Positions 1 through 8,743 are shown, counted from the stretch's first letter. The stretch is 64,000 nucleotides of DNA from Mycolicibacterium diernhoferi (GCF_019456655.1 NZ_CP080332.1:310001-374000), one strand, 5' to 3'. Notes: generated from the letters alone by a model not told the origin. A program made the numbers and translations.

Positions 1-135
1 CCAGCCTCGCGAAAAGCCTTGCGGCAAACCGGATCGACGCCCGAGATAATTACCGATGCAAAAGCCCCGGTCGAGAAAGATCTTGATGTTAAGTTTTGGC
101 TGAGAGTCCACTGGCAGCGGGGGAGGCACGGGGAT

Positions 136-2520
136 ATGGCCGGGAAACACCGGAAGGTGGCGGAGCGGACCAGGCGGGTCGCGGTGGTGACGGCGGCGAC
201 CGCCACTGCGACGGCGCTGACCGTCGGTGCGGCCGCACCGACCCCGCCGCCTCGCCCGGAAGAGCATTACCTGAGGCTGGTCGAGCAGACCGTCGACCTG
301 AGCGCCTCGGTGAGTCCCTTCGGCCCTCCCGGGACCCATTCCGACGTCACCCGGGGTGCGGGCAAGACCGCGTACAAGTCGGTGCAGGACTTCATCGAGT
401 CCTACGAACGCGCGCTGGTCCGCAACTTCAACATCGCCGGCGGACTCGGCCTGAACCTCCAGGATCTGCTGACCGGGATTCCGGCGGGCCTGCTCGACGA
501 GGTGCTGGGCGCCATCCCGATCGACCTCAGCCCGCTGCTCGACGAGGTGCTGCCGAATCTTCTGGTCAGGCCGCTGATCGACCTGCTGTCGATGCTCGGC
601 ATCACCGACGGCGCCGGCAACGTGACGCTGTCGGGCCTGCTCGGCATCATCGGCCTGGACCTGTCCGACCCGCTGAACCTGTCCGGGCTGGACATCCCGG
701 GGGTCAAATTCGTCACCGCCGGTGAGCCTTTCGCGCTGCTGAAGATGATCTCCGGGTTGGACCTGGGGTGGACCCCCGGCACGGCGAACGCGGTGGCCGA
801 CGCCATCAACAGCGCCCCGTACCTGTCGGTCGGCGTGGAAGAGTTGTTGGACGGCATTCTGGACCTCGCCGACGCGGCGGTCGAGAACATCCCGGCGGTC
901 GGACCGCTGCTCGCCGTCGTCACGAACCTCATCGACGTCCTCACTCCCGATCTGGGGCTCGACGTCATCGATGTGCGGATCCCGATCACCATCGGGTACG
1001 GCTTCGGCGCGATGGCGACCGGCTCGGCCTATCACCAGGTGCTCGCGGATCTGGTCAATCAGCCCAGGGTGGGCGCCGGTGGTGGGCCGCTGGGCAGCCT
1101 GACGATTCTGCCGTTGATCCTGGCCAACAATGTCGGCAGGGCGAACGGTGGCATGCTGGCCCGCTTCTACCCGCTGTTCGAGCGGCTCGGCATCGACATC
1201 ATCAGCCCCGACGTGGCCACCTCAAACCGGGGTGTCGGAATCCCGGTGCTGGGCACCGGAATCGAGCTCGGCGCGGGTAATCTGATCCCCATCAAGGTGG
1301 ACGCCACCGTCCAGTACCAGCCGTACTCCGACTTCGCGGCGTGGCCGAATCCGTTCACGCTGTTCAACAATCTGCTGGCCGGCACCATCGGCGCGGCCTA
1401 CATCATGCGCGGGGTGGAACTGGACAGCGCGCTGGACCAGATCCTCGGTGAGGTCAGCGAGACGGTGGCCGACGCGTTGAACCTCGGTACGCCGTTGGCG
1501 CTCAACGTCTATCTGACGCTGGCGACCAGGACGCTGCCCCTGCTGGAGCCGCTCTACCTGCTCGGTGACGTGCTCAACATGGTGAGCTTCGGAACGCTGG
1601 GCACCATCCCGATCCGGCTGGCCAACGCGCTGTCGCCGGCGCTGACCAGTCTGGTGAACCTCGGCTACACCGACGTGGTACGCAACCCGGACGGCACCTA
1701 CACCCGGACCCTGGACGACCCGGACACCGCCACACCGTTCCTGTCGTTCCCGAAGGTCAACTGGGGTCGCGCGATGAACGACGTGCTGACCTCCCTGATG
1801 AACGGTTTCCACAAGGAGTTCATCAGCGGAAACCCCACCGCCGCCCCGCCGAATGTTCTGGAGAACATCGGAAAGCTGATCCAAACCCTCACCCGCGGAC
1901 TGAATATGGGTGGTCTGGCGGCCGGGTTGCAGGAGGGGATCGACGATCTGGTCGGCGGACTCACCGGCCAGGCCGCCCGGCAGGCCGCCAATGCGTCCCG
2001 CACCCTGGCTGCGGCGGCCGGAGAGCTGCCGGACTCCGAACCCAAACTGGTGACGCTCTCGGTGCAACCCGACGGCGATGTATCGACCGGCAAGCATGCC
2101 GCCGCACCGGACGCCGAGGTTCCGGCCGACTCCGGCTCGGCACCCAGACATGCTGCCCCGGAACCGGAGTCGGCTGACGCCGAGAAGTCCCCCGAAGACG
2201 TTGCGGTGGACGCAGCCGAGGACGTCACCGAAGACGCCGCCGAAGAGCCTTCGTCCGATGCGGTCGAGCCGGCGGTGGACGCCGAGGCCGAGGATGCGGA
2301 CGCGGTCGAGCAGCCGGCCGCGAAGAAGGACCCGGTGCGCAAGATCGTGCGCGACCTGAAGAAGGCCTTCACGCCGAAGAAGAAGCAGCCCGCCGAGAGC
2401 ACGGCCGATTCGGATGCCGACGCCAAGGCGCCGAAGAAGTCCGACAGCAAGAAGACCGAGACGACCAAGGCGGATACGGACACGTCGGGATCCGAGCGGG
2501 CCGACAAGGCGGCCGCATAG
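136..2520 (+). CDS. Exported PE-PPE-domain-like protein, catalytic residues apparently lost (paralogue 1)
   Basis: The 794-residue protein has an Arg/Lys-rich start and an Ala/Thr-rich hydrophobic stretch (about residues 15-33), so a Sec signal peptide is likely. The middle is rich in Leu/Gly/Asp helices. Residues about 270-570 match my recollection of the PE-PPE (PF08237) fold: a GYGFG motif at 287-291 where serine hydrolases have GYSQG/S, an RANGG motif near 335-339, an SDF-WPNP stretch near 400, and a LEPLYLLGD...LVNLGY ending. Glycine sits where the nucleophile Ser is expected. No PE or PPE N-terminus is present. The tail (about 640-794) is Ala/Glu/Asp-rich and then Lys-rich, suggesting wall or polyanion contact. 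ATG 136 is preceded by GGGGGAGG and matches the paralogue's start, so the longer frame back to 19 is not used. Function is unknown; the family call is inference. Confidence 0.75.
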   Translation: MAGKHRKVAERTRRVAVVTAATATATALTVGAAAPTPPPRPEEHYLRLVEQTVDLSASVSPFGPPGTHSDVTRGAGKTAYKSVQDFIESYERALVRNFNIAGGLGLNLQDLLTGIPAGLLDEVLGAIPIDLSPLLDEVLPNLLVRPLIDLLSMLGITDGAGNVTLSGLLGIIGLDLSDPLNLSGLDIPGVKFVTAGEPFALLKMISGLDLGWTPGTANAVADAINSAPYLSVGVEELLDGILDLADAAVENIPAVGPLLAVVTNLIDVLTPDLGLDVIDVRIPITIGYGFGAMATGSAYHQVLADLVNQPRVGAGGGPLGSLTILPLILANNVGRANGGMLARFYPLFERLGIDIISPDVATSNRGVGIPVLGTGIELGAGNLIPIKVDATVQYQPYSDFAAWPNPFTLFNNLLAGTIGAAYIMRGVELDSALDQILGEVSETVADALNLGTPLALNVYLTLATRTLPLLEPLYLLGDVLNMVSFGTLGTIPIRLANALSPALTSLVNLGYTDVVRNPDGTYTRTLDDPDTATPFLSFPKVNWGRAMNDVLTSLMNGFHKEFISGNPTAAPPNVLENIGKLIQTLTRGLNMGGLAAGLQEGIDDLVGGLTGQAARQAANASRTLAAAAGELPDSEPKLVTLSVQPDGDVSTGKHAAAPDAEVPADSGSAPRHAAPEPESADAEKSPEDVAVDAAEDVTEDAAEEPSSDAVEPAVDAEAEDADAVEQPAAKKDPVRKIVRDLKKAFTPKKKQPAESTADSDADAKAPKKSDSKKTETTKADTDTSGSERADKAAA

Positions 2521-2630
2521 AAGCACCTGCGTGCCCCGCAGGCTGTGGATGAATCGGTGATTGTGGATAACTGCGGGTTTCCCGGCACCGCGCACCGCCA
2601 CGTGTCGGACCTCGTCGTGAGAGTGGTTGT
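2521..2630. other. Intergenic region with a small hairpin and two DnaA-box-like nonamers
   Basis: A six-base-pair stem (2526-2531 with 2537-2542) follows the stop of the exported protein but has no T-run, so it is at best a weak terminator. TGTGGATGA at 2544-2552 and TGTGGATAA at 2562-2570 resemble DnaA boxes; the second is the complement of the E. coli consensus TTATCCACA. No AT-rich unwinding segment accompanies them, so an origin is not supported. Confidence 0.3.
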
Positions 2631-3926
2631 ATGCCACCGCCGACAACACCTTTCGCGGAGAATTACGTTGAGCCTCGGCTGGATGTGCTGTTCGAGGAGA
2701 TCGCCGAGCTGACCGGGCAGCGCAATGCGATCGACGGCCGGTTGGTGGAGATCATCGCCGAGATCGACGGCAGAGGTGCGGCCGACGGCAACGCGTTGTG
2801 GGGTGCCACGGGATGCCGGTCGATCGAGGCGCTGGTGGCCTGGAAAGCCGGTGTCACCCCGCGCCGGGCCGGGACCATGGTCGCCGTCGCGCACCGCATC
2901 GACGAATTGCCGCGCTGCACCCAGGGATTGCGCGAAGGGCGGGTGTCCCTCGATCAGATCGGGGTCATCGCCGAACAGGCTGCCGCGGGTTGCGACGATC
3001 ACTACGCCAATCTGGTGCAGGTCGCCACGGTCACCCAACTGCGGACCGCGGTCAAACAGGAACCCCGCCCCGATCCCGACCGCAAGCCGGAGCCCAAGCG
3101 TTCGTTCTCCTCGGTCGATGGCGACGGCTACACCACCTACAAGATTCGGCTGCCCAAGCTGGAGGCCGCGAAGTTCGACGCCGCGGTCGCCTCGCACAAG
3201 GATGCGTTGATCGCGGACTGGAAACGTGATCACGACGCCGGCGACAGCGACGATGAGCAGGCCGGTGCGCAGACCTGTGAGCAGGCACCGCCGTTCCCGG
3301 ACACCACCGATGCCTTCATGAGCCTGGTCGAGGCCGGCTGGGACACCGACGCCGCAGCCCGCCCGCACGGAGCCCACACCACCGTGGTGGTGCATCTGGA
3401 TGTCGAGAAGCGCGTCGCCGCGCTGCATCTGGGAGCCGCCCTCACCGACGCCGACCGCCGCTACCTCTTGTGCGACGCCACCTGCGAGGTCTGGTTCGAA
3501 CGCCGCGGCACCCCGATCGGGGCTGGGCGGACCACCCGCACCATCAGCCGCCGACTCCGCCGAGCCCTGGAGTACCGGGATAAGTCGTGTGTGGTGCCCG
3601 GCTGCGGGGCGACCCGCGGTCTGCACGCCCATCACCTGGTGCACTGGGAGAACGGCGGACCCACCGAACTCTCAAATCTGGTGCTGCTGTGCCCGTTTCA
3701 CCATCGATCCCATCACCGTGGTGGGATCACCCTCACCGGGCCCGCCGACCGGCTGGTGGTCACCGACAGAGACGGACAACCCCTGACCGGTGCGGCACTG
3801 GCCCGCCCACCGACCACCCCGCCCCCGGATGTGGCACCCTGCAAAGGACCACTGGGCGAACGCGCCCAATGGTGGTGGTACACACCGTTCGAACCGCATC
3901 CGCCACCGCCCGACGCGATCAATTGA
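2631..3926 (+). CDS. HNH endonuclease with DUF222 domain (13E12 family)
   Basis: The 431-residue protein has an N-terminal helical DUF222 region (about residues 15-250) and a C-terminal HNH nuclease signature. The signature starts at Cys320, with CxxxxC followed by HAHH-x-VHW, a GG-PT-x-x-x-NL segment and a CxxHH pair, which together form the metal/nuclease core. The family is the actinobacterial REP13E12 type, present in many copies per genome and of unsettled role (nuclease, possibly of mobile origin). The C-terminal tail is Pro-rich. The ATG has only a weak ribosome site (GAGTGG). The last 8 bases overlap the convergent glycosidase gene. Composition matches neighbours, so recent transfer is not evident. 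Confidence 0.9.
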   Translation: MPPPTTPFAENYVEPRLDVLFEEIAELTGQRNAIDGRLVEIIAEIDGRGAADGNALWGATGCRSIEALVAWKAGVTPRRAGTMVAVAHRIDELPRCTQGLREGRVSLDQIGVIAEQAAAGCDDHYANLVQVATVTQLRTAVKQEPRPDPDRKPEPKRSFSSVDGDGYTTYKIRLPKLEAAKFDAAVASHKDALIADWKRDHDAGDSDDEQAGAQTCEQAPPFPDTTDAFMSLVEAGWDTDAAARPHGAHTTVVVHLDVEKRVAALHLGAALTDADRRYLLCDATCEVWFERRGTPIGAGRTTRTISRRLRRALEYRDKSCVVPGCGATRGLHAHHLVHWENGGPTELSNLVLLCPFHHRSHHRGGITLTGPADRLVVTDRDGQPLTGAALARPPTTPPPDVAPCKGPLGERAQWWWYTPFEPHPPPPDAIN

Positions 3927-5001
3927 AGGCGAGCCAGCTCGGCAGGGCGCGCTCGCGGGAGTCGCACAACACCTCGAAGGTGTCGCAGGATCCCTTGGGG
4001 ACGCCCGCGCCCGCCCACATGCCGCCGGTGTCGCGGCGCAGCACGATCGACGAGGAGCCGCCGCCGTCGAGCAGGATCGCGGTGTCGCTTCCCAAGCCGC
4101 GGAAAAGATCCTGGATCTGATCGGGGGTGTAGCTGCCGCCCTGGAAGACGTACATCTCGTCACGATCGCGGGCGTACGCCAGTGCGGTCCGGGCGGCCGA
4201 GGGGCCGGGGTCGTTCATCTGCCCGGTCTTCCCGGGGGCGAGCAATCCCAGTCCGCTGACCGCGACGAACCGGGTGCCCTTGTTGACCAGATCGTTGATC
4301 ACCGGCCCGGCCGCGTCGAAGTCGTCGCCGGAACGCGGCAGCACCACGAACGGCGCACCGGCGACCGGGAGGATCATCGTCGCCAGCGGAGTCCACACCT
4401 CGTCTCCTCCGGAGAGCCCTTGCTTACCGGCATAGGCGACGGTGCCGGTGAGCGGCACATTCGCGCGGCCCAGTCCACGCGTGTTGTCCACGTAGGCACC
4501 CAGGGGAGAGCTGCAACCGGTGGACTTCCACGAACCGCGCTGCTGCCCGCGAATATCGAAAAAGTTGGCGTTGATGGCGATGGTGGGCTGCCCGAGAGCC
4601 TGCCAGGCGGCGATCGGGGTGTAGATCTCCGACGCCTGCACGAGTCCGTCGCCGGTCCGGGCACCCGGTGTGCGCTCGCACCGGGCCTGATAACCGTTGT
4701 GGGTGTCCACCAGCAGTCGCGGTGCCAGCCGCGCGGAGGCGGCCTTGATGATCATCAGGTGGCCGCCACCGCCACTCTCGTACCAGTTTCCCGCGGCGTT
4801 GAGCAATGGGGCGGGGTGGCCGCTGCCGAAGTTGTAGACCAGATAGGAACCGCGGGTATTGGCGATGGCGGTGGCCAGCAGTGTGCGACCGTCGGCCGCG
4901 CTCGCGACCGGCGTGCCGGTGGTCGTGGCCAGCGCTGCGGTCACCGCAAGCGTCACGAGACCGGCGGCCAGGCGCCGGAAACGGGCGGCAACGATCGGCA
5001 C
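3919..5001 (-). CDS. Exported phosphodiester glycosidase family protein (NAGPA-like)
   Basis: This 360-residue protein has a typical Sec signal peptide (Arg-containing n-region, hydrophobic to about residue 30, cleavage near ASAAD). The mature part looks like the phosphodiester glycosidase family (PF09992/DUF2233). It has NANFFD near the middle, an SGLGLL segment and the characteristic ILLDGGGSSS motif near residue 315. Family members remove sugar-phosphodiester caps such as the GlcNAc of lysosomal uncovering enzyme. In bacteria many are wall-associated with unknown substrate. It is convergent with the HNH gene and stands alone on this strand. The start ATG follows GGAGGG at good spacing. Family call is firm, substrate is not known. 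Confidence 0.85.
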   Translation of the reverse strand: MPIVAARFRRLAAGLVTLAVTAALATTTGTPVASAADGRTLLATAIANTRGSYLVYNFGSGHPAPLLNAAGNWYESGGGGHLMIIKAASARLAPRLLVDTHNGYQARCERTPGARTGDGLVQASEIYTPIAAWQALGQPTIAINANFFDIRGQQRGSWKSTGCSSPLGAYVDNTRGLGRANVPLTGTVAYAGKQGLSGGDEVWTPLATMILPVAGAPFVVLPRSGDDFDAAGPVINDLVNKGTRFVAVSGLGLLAPGKTGQMNDPGPSAARTALAYARDRDEMYVFQGGSYTPDQIQDLFRGLGSDTAILLDGGGSSSIVLRRDTGGMWAGAGVPKGSCDTFEVLCDSRERALPSWLAFN

Positions 5002-5179
5002 GGCTTTCCCTCCAGGATCGGCGGGCCACTGACGTGGACCGAACGCTCAGATTAATCACACCAGCAACACTGTCAACTTTCGTCACAACTGAATCACGGT
5101 TGCGCATCGAGTTACGTGCTTGAACCTCACCGGAATTGGGTACGCAGCCAAAGACCTGTCACTTAGTTGAGGAGCAGCA

Positions 5180-5461
5180 ATGATCGGGACAATTATCAGC
5201 GCGCTTTTCGTCGGCCTCATCGTCGGCGCGTTGGCGCGATTGATCATGCCTGGCAAACAGAACATCGGTGTGCTCATGACCGTTGCGCTGGGTGCGGTGG
5301 GCTCGCTGGTGGGCAGCTGGGTGACCTACCAGATCGGCTACGCGAACAGCAACGGTGGCTTCGCCATCATCCCGTTCCTGGTCGGTGTGGTTGTGGCCAT
5401 CGTGCTGATCGCCCTCTACATCGGGATCTCCGGTCGGCGGGGCACACCGGTCCACCACTGA
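5180..5461 (+). CDS. GlsB/YeaQ/YmgE-family small stress membrane protein
   Basis: The 93-residue protein has three hydrophobic segments (about 3-22, 30-50 and 61-84) separated by a MPGKQN turn and glycine-rich helices, the pattern of the transglycosylase-associated (GlsB/YeaQ/YmgE) family. These small inner-membrane proteins are often stress-induced and their biochemical role is unclear. GAGGAG lies about 8 bases before the ATG, supporting the start. The gene is convergent with the sugar dehydrogenase gene, with only 5 bases between the two stops. Confidence 0.88.
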   Translation: MIGTIISALFVGLIVGALARLIMPGKQNIGVLMTVALGAVGSLVGSWVTYQIGYANSNGGFAIIPFLVGVVVAIVLIALYIGISGRRGTPVHH

Positions 5462-5466
5462 TCTCG

Positions 5467-6756
5467 TCAGCCCGGCGGCGCGAGCCGGTACACGGCATCG
5501 GCGTAATCGTCGGTGATGTACACCGCGCCGTCGGGACCGCTGACGGCGGCCACCGGCCGGCCCCAGCGGTTTCCGTCGGGGGTCTGGAAACCTCCGACGA
5601 GAGTCTGCTGGTTCCCGAGAGTGCCGTCGCGCCAGTCGAAGAACGACACCTCGGGGGCCTGCGGATTCTGTCGGTTCCAGGACCCGTGCACTCCGATAAG
5701 GGCGCCGCTGTCATAAGGCGCCGGCAGCTGCCCGACGGTGAAACTCATGCCCAGCGGTGCGGAGTGCGCGGCCAGACTCTGTTCGATGCGCGGCAGGGCC
5801 GCGCAATTCATCGCCTTACCGTCCGGGTTGGTCTGCACATCGCGGATGAGTGCCAGATCTGCCGGCCCGCCATCGGGATTGCAGTAGGGCCAACCCAGTT
5901 CGCGGCCCGGGGTGAGCCGAGCCACCGATTCGGGCGGGTGGTTGTCGACGTAGTCGGGACGCACCTGCCCGGTGTCCGGGTCGGCGACGTTGTCACGATT
6001 GTTCACCGCCGTCCACACCGAACCATCCGGCGCGATGGCGAGTCCGGTCCCGTTGCGCACACCCGTGGCGAAGGCTTCCATCTCGCTCCCGCCGGCGGGA
6101 ACCCGCATGATGGTGGCCCGTGGAGGGTCGGCGTCACGGTCGGAGGCGGAGATGTTGCCGGTCGAACCGATGGAGAAGTAGACCGCACCGTCCGGACCGA
6201 CCGCCACACTCTTGAGCGCATGCGAGTACGCGCCGCGCAGGTCGGGACTGCGCGCGTCGGGTAGCCCGCCGGCGATGGTGCGGCGGTCGGCGGCGGAGCC
6301 GTCGCGGTAGGAGTACGCATCGACCCGGTCGCTCTCGGCCACGTAGAGGGTGTCTCCGGCGAAGGTCAGCCCGTGCGGCTGGGTGAGGCCGTCCAACAGC
6401 ACCTCGGCTCCTCGGCCGGGCTGCATCGACAGGACCTGTCCCGTACTGGGAATCGAAACCAGCAGCTTTCCGTCCGGGGCCCACGCCGCCAGTCGGGGTT
6501 TCGACGTCCTGGCCCACACCTCCAACGTCCAGCCCCGCGGTATCAGCGCGCGCCGGGGCTGGTCGAACGGGGGCTGATCCATACCGTCGGGCACGGTGAC
6601 CGTCACCTCGGCCAGGCCTGTCGACACCGGGGCCGGCGAGCTGGTGTCCGCAACGGTGGGCGGGCCGGGCGCCGGGGCCTCGGTCGAGCACGCGGCCACC
6701 AGGGCGGCCCCGGCCAGGCCGCCGATCAACCTGAGGCTATCCGCCCAGGCCGGCAT
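5467..6756 (-). CDS. PQQ-type sugar (sorbosone/glucose) dehydrogenase lipoprotein
   Basis: The 429-residue protein begins with a lipoprotein signal ending in a VAAC lipobox (Cys23), so it should be anchored on the outer face of the membrane. The remainder is a six-blade beta-propeller of the soluble glucose/sorbosone dehydrogenase type (PF07995). It shows repeated VGPDGAVY and AIAPDGSVW blades, a SHALKS segment carrying the likely catalytic His and an ELGWPYC segment. Such enzymes oxidise aldoses at a PQQ cofactor; substrate cannot be read here. It starts inside the last 20 bases of the upstream pirin gene, with GGGAG just before the ATG, so the two are probably one operon. Confidence 0.85.
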   Translation of the reverse strand: MPAWADSLRLIGGLAGAALVAACSTEAPAPGPPTVADTSSPAPVSTGLAEVTVTVPDGMDQPPFDQPRRALIPRGWTLEVWARTSKPRLAAWAPDGKLLVSIPSTGQVLSMQPGRGAEVLLDGLTQPHGLTFAGDTLYVAESDRVDAYSYRDGSAADRRTIAGGLPDARSPDLRGAYSHALKSVAVGPDGAVYFSIGSTGNISASDRDADPPRATIMRVPAGGSEMEAFATGVRNGTGLAIAPDGSVWTAVNNRDNVADPDTGQVRPDYVDNHPPESVARLTPGRELGWPYCNPDGGPADLALIRDVQTNPDGKAMNCAALPRIEQSLAAHSAPLGMSFTVGQLPAPYDSGALIGVHGSWNRQNPQAPEVSFFDWRDGTLGNQQTLVGGFQTPDGNRWGRPVAAVSGPDGAVYITDDYADAVYRLAPPG

Positions 6757-7498
6757 GCATCTCCCACACCAGGATCTCCGCCGGTTCGGTGGCGGTGACC
6801 CGCTGCCCGCCGGTGGCCGTCAGTCGCGCGGCGTCGCCTTGCGCCAGTTCACCGGCGCCCTCCAGGCTCACCGCGCCCCGGGGCACGAACAGATGCAGAT
6901 AGGGTGCCTGCGGCAACTGCACCGACTGGCCCGGTTGCAGGCGGGCTCCGTGCAGTGCGGCATACCGATTGCCGATCGCGATGGCCGATGTGTCGCGGTG
7001 CTCTGGCATCCCGGAGGCGATGGTGACCAACCCGCCGCGAAGCAGTTCGTCGTCGATCTCGAGCTGCTGGTAGCCCGGGTCGCGGCCCGACTCGTCGGGG
7101 ACCACCCACATTTGCACGAAATGCACGGGCTCGCTGTGGCTTTCGGATCCGGTCAGCGTCCAGGAGTCGTTCTTCTCCGAATGCAGGATGCCGCGCCCGG
7201 CCGACATGCGTTGGGCCAGACCGGGATAGATGACGCCGTTGTTGCCGGTTGAGTCCTGGTGCACCAGCGACCCCTGCAGAACCCAGGTCACGATCTCCAT
7301 GTCGCGGTGCGGGTGGGTGTCAAAGCCGGTGCCGGGGGCGACCCGGTCGTCGTTGTTCACCAGCAGCAGGCCGTGGTGGGTGTTGCTCGGGTCGTAGTGG
7401 TCGCCGAACGAGAACGAGTGCTTGGAGTCGAGCCAGGAGATCCTGGTTGCCGGGCGGTCGGCCGCGGGCCGGATGTCCACGGATGCGGTTCGGGTCAT
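6737..7498 (-). CDS. Pirin family protein (Rv0181c-like)
   Basis: The 253-residue bicupin has the pirin N-terminal signature: FDTHPHRDMEIVTWVL, HQDSTGN, and a MSAGRGILHSE metal-ligand region (His, His, His, Glu). It is followed by a VQMWV strand and a second cupin. Pirins are non-haem iron proteins; some have quercetinase activity and some are redox-sensing co-regulators. ATG 7498 is chosen because GAGGAG lies just upstream. The open frame extends 50 codons further but that part overlaps the divergent MarR gene. By family and surroundings it fits Rv0181c, which in M. tuberculosis is next to sigG; here about 12 kb separates them. It is divergent from a MarR regulator and probably co-transcribed with the sugar dehydrogenase. 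Confidence 0.9.
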   Translation of the reverse strand: MTRTASVDIRPAADRPATRISWLDSKHSFSFGDHYDPSNTHHGLLLVNNDDRVAPGTGFDTHPHRDMEIVTWVLQGSLVHQDSTGNNGVIYPGLAQRMSAGRGILHSEKNDSWTLTGSESHSEPVHFVQMWVVPDESGRDPGYQQLEIDDELLRGGLVTIASGMPEHRDTSAIAIGNRYAALHGARLQPGQSVQLPQAPYLHLFVPRGAVSLEGAGELAQGDAARLTATGGQRVTATEPAEILVWEMHAGLGG

Positions 7499-7565
7499 CG
7501 TGCTCCTCGATATCAGCGCCCAGCCTAGGTGGGGGCGATGGACAGCACAACTTAAATGATGTGTC

Positions 7566-8012
7566 ATGTATTCCATGTGGCTGAATGCGCAGCAGCAGGC
7601 GCTGTGGCGGGGATACCTGACGATGACGGGACGGTTGCAGACCGCCATGAACCGGCAGTTGCAGCGGGACTGCGGACTGTCGCTGGCCGACTACGACGTG
7701 CTGGTGGCCCTCGACGAGTCGCCCGGATGCCGGGTGAACGATCTCGGCCGGCATCTCGGCTGGGAACAGAGCCGGGTATCGCACCAATTACGCCGGATGC
7801 GCGACCGGGCGTTGGTGGAACGCCGCGATGCCGACGACGACCGGCGCGGGGCGATCGTCGAGCTGACCGTGCAGGGGCGCGCGGCGCTCGCGGCGGCCGC
7901 GCCCGCACATGCCGAGTTGGTGCGCACGGTGGTGTTCGACGCGATGACGCCGGCCGAATCCCGCGCCATCGAGCAGTGGGTCACGCGGGTGGCGGCCCGG
8001 CTCGCGCCGTAG
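7566..8012 (+). CDS. MarR-family transcriptional regulator
   Basis: The 148-residue protein has the winged-helix arrangement of MarR repressors. A helical N-terminus is followed by LSLADYDVLVAL, a recognition region (VNDLGRHLGWEQSRVSHQLRR) and a wing with VERRDADDDRRGAIVELT, where the DxRxxxxxLT pattern is diagnostic. C-terminal helices would form the dimer. It is divergent from pirin, which it may control, possibly with itself. No ribosome site precedes the ATG, and the start lies within a short imperfect inverted repeat (7554-7569, AAATGA/TCATGT) that could be its operator. The ligand is unknown. Confidence 0.9.
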   Translation: MYSMWLNAQQQALWRGYLTMTGRLQTAMNRQLQRDCGLSLADYDVLVALDESPGCRVNDLGRHLGWEQSRVSHQLRRMRDRALVERRDADDDRRGAIVELTVQGRAALAAAAPAHAELVRTVVFDAMTPAESRAIEQWVTRVAARLAP

Positions 8013-8016
8013 TCCC

Positions 8017-8670
8017 TCAGCCGGCCGGGTCCCAGCCGTGCATGGCCGTCTGCATGCCGTCGGGGTCCAGGGCGTCGACGCCCAGCGGCTGCTGATCCGG
8101 ACGCCGGCGCATGCCCTCCAGCAGCAGGGCCACATAGCGGCGCCACAGTTGCGGCTCGACGTGACCGGCCCATTCGCTGACGGTGCCGGCCAGCAGGAAA
8201 ATGATCGGGGTATCGGTGTGCTGAATGTCCTCCCTCAGGTACCCGTCCCGCCTGGCCCGCTCGACCAACTGCGTGACCAGGGGGGCCAGCCGTTCCCGCA
8301 TGCGCTCGACCCGATTGCCGCCGTAGGCCTTGCTGTAGACCATCTCGCGCAATCCCCGGTCGGTGGCCGTGAGCTCACACTGGCGCTCGATGAACCAGAC
8401 GAACCCGTCCCACGAATTCTCTTGTTGGAGAGCGGTTTCGGCCAGGCACACCACCTCGTCGATACCGTCCTCGAAGACGGCCTCGACCAGTTCGTCCTTG
8501 GTGGCGAACCGCCGGTACACCGTTCCGACGCCCACCCCCGCGTGGTGGGCCACATCGTTGAGGCTGCCCTCCATGCCCTTGGCCGCGAACAGTTCCCGCG
8601 CGGCCTTCAGGACGCGCTGGCGGTTGCGCTCGGCGTCCTTGCGCAGGCCCCGGCAGGGTTTGTCAACCAC
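8017..8670 (-). CDS. TetR-family regulator divergent from mmpS-mmpL
   Basis: The 217-residue protein has a TetR_N helix-turn-helix (about residues 12-58: RQRVLKAAREL, then SLNDVAHHAGVGVGTVYRRF with KDELVEAV) and a helical ligand domain. The N-terminal basic CRGLRKDAERNR stretch is typical of these repressors. It is divergent from the mmpS-mmpL operon. A perfect 9-bp-arm palindrome in the shared promoter region makes repression of that operon, and of itself, likely. GTG 8670 is preferred over GTG 8679 because the -10-like TACAGT at 8678-8683 ends 7 bases before it, giving a leaderless message. TetR control of mmpS/mmpL pairs is known in other mycobacteria such as M. abscessus. Confidence 0.88.
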   Translation of the reverse strand: MVDKPCRGLRKDAERNRQRVLKAARELFAAKGMEGSLNDVAHHAGVGVGTVYRRFATKDELVEAVFEDGIDEVVCLAETALQQENSWDGFVWFIERQCELTATDRGLREMVYSKAYGGNRVERMRERLAPLVTQLVERARRDGYLREDIQHTDTPIIFLLAGTVSEWAGHVEPQLWRRYVALLLEGMRRRPDQQPLGVDALDPDGMQTAMHGWDPAG

Positions 8671-8677
8671 GCGGCCC

Positions 8678-8683
8678 ACTGTA
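8678..8683 (-). promoter_or_regulatory. -10 element for leaderless tetR transcript
   Basis: Reading the minus strand, TACAGT fits the mycobacterial -10 pattern TAnnnT. It is followed by 7 bases and then GTG at 8670, so transcription would start at or next to the start codon. No ribosome-binding site is present, which agrees with a leaderless mRNA. Confidence 0.5.
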
Positions 8684-8706
8684 GTGACGTCGCTTACCGT
8701 TCGGCA

Positions 8707-8739
8707 TAACCGGATTGATCTTATCCACTTATCCGGTTA
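8707..8739. promoter_or_regulatory. Perfect inverted repeat, probable TetR operator
   Basis: TAACCGGAT at 8707-8715 is exactly repeated in inverted orientation as ATCCGGTTA at 8731-8739, with 15 bases between. The repeat lies between the divergent tetR and mmpS genes and covers the whole -35 to -10 region of the mmpS-side promoter. A bound repressor would block RNA polymerase directly. The span (33 bp) would suit two dimers or one dimer on a long site. Assignment to the adjacent TetR is inference. Confidence 0.7.
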
Positions 8740-8743
8740 GGTT
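8715..8743 (+). promoter_or_regulatory. Promoter of the mmpS-mmpL operon
   Basis: TTGATC (8715-8720) and TAGGTT (8738-8743) form a -35/-10 pair with the ideal 17-base spacing. This predicts a start near 8750 and an untranslated leader of roughly 108 bases before mmpS. The elements overlap the inverted repeat. Confidence 0.6.

Noticed and set aside
2526..2542. Strong terminator after the first exported protein
   Set aside because: The stem is only six base pairs with no T-run; kept only as a weak note.
2544..2570. Possible replication origin from DnaA-like boxes
   Set aside because: Only two boxes, no AT-rich element and no dnaA/dnaN neighbours.
1222..3644. Long minus-strand open frames across the first exported protein and the HNH gene
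   Set aside because: They are low-complexity shadows of the plus-strand coding sequence, with no start context or recognisable motif.
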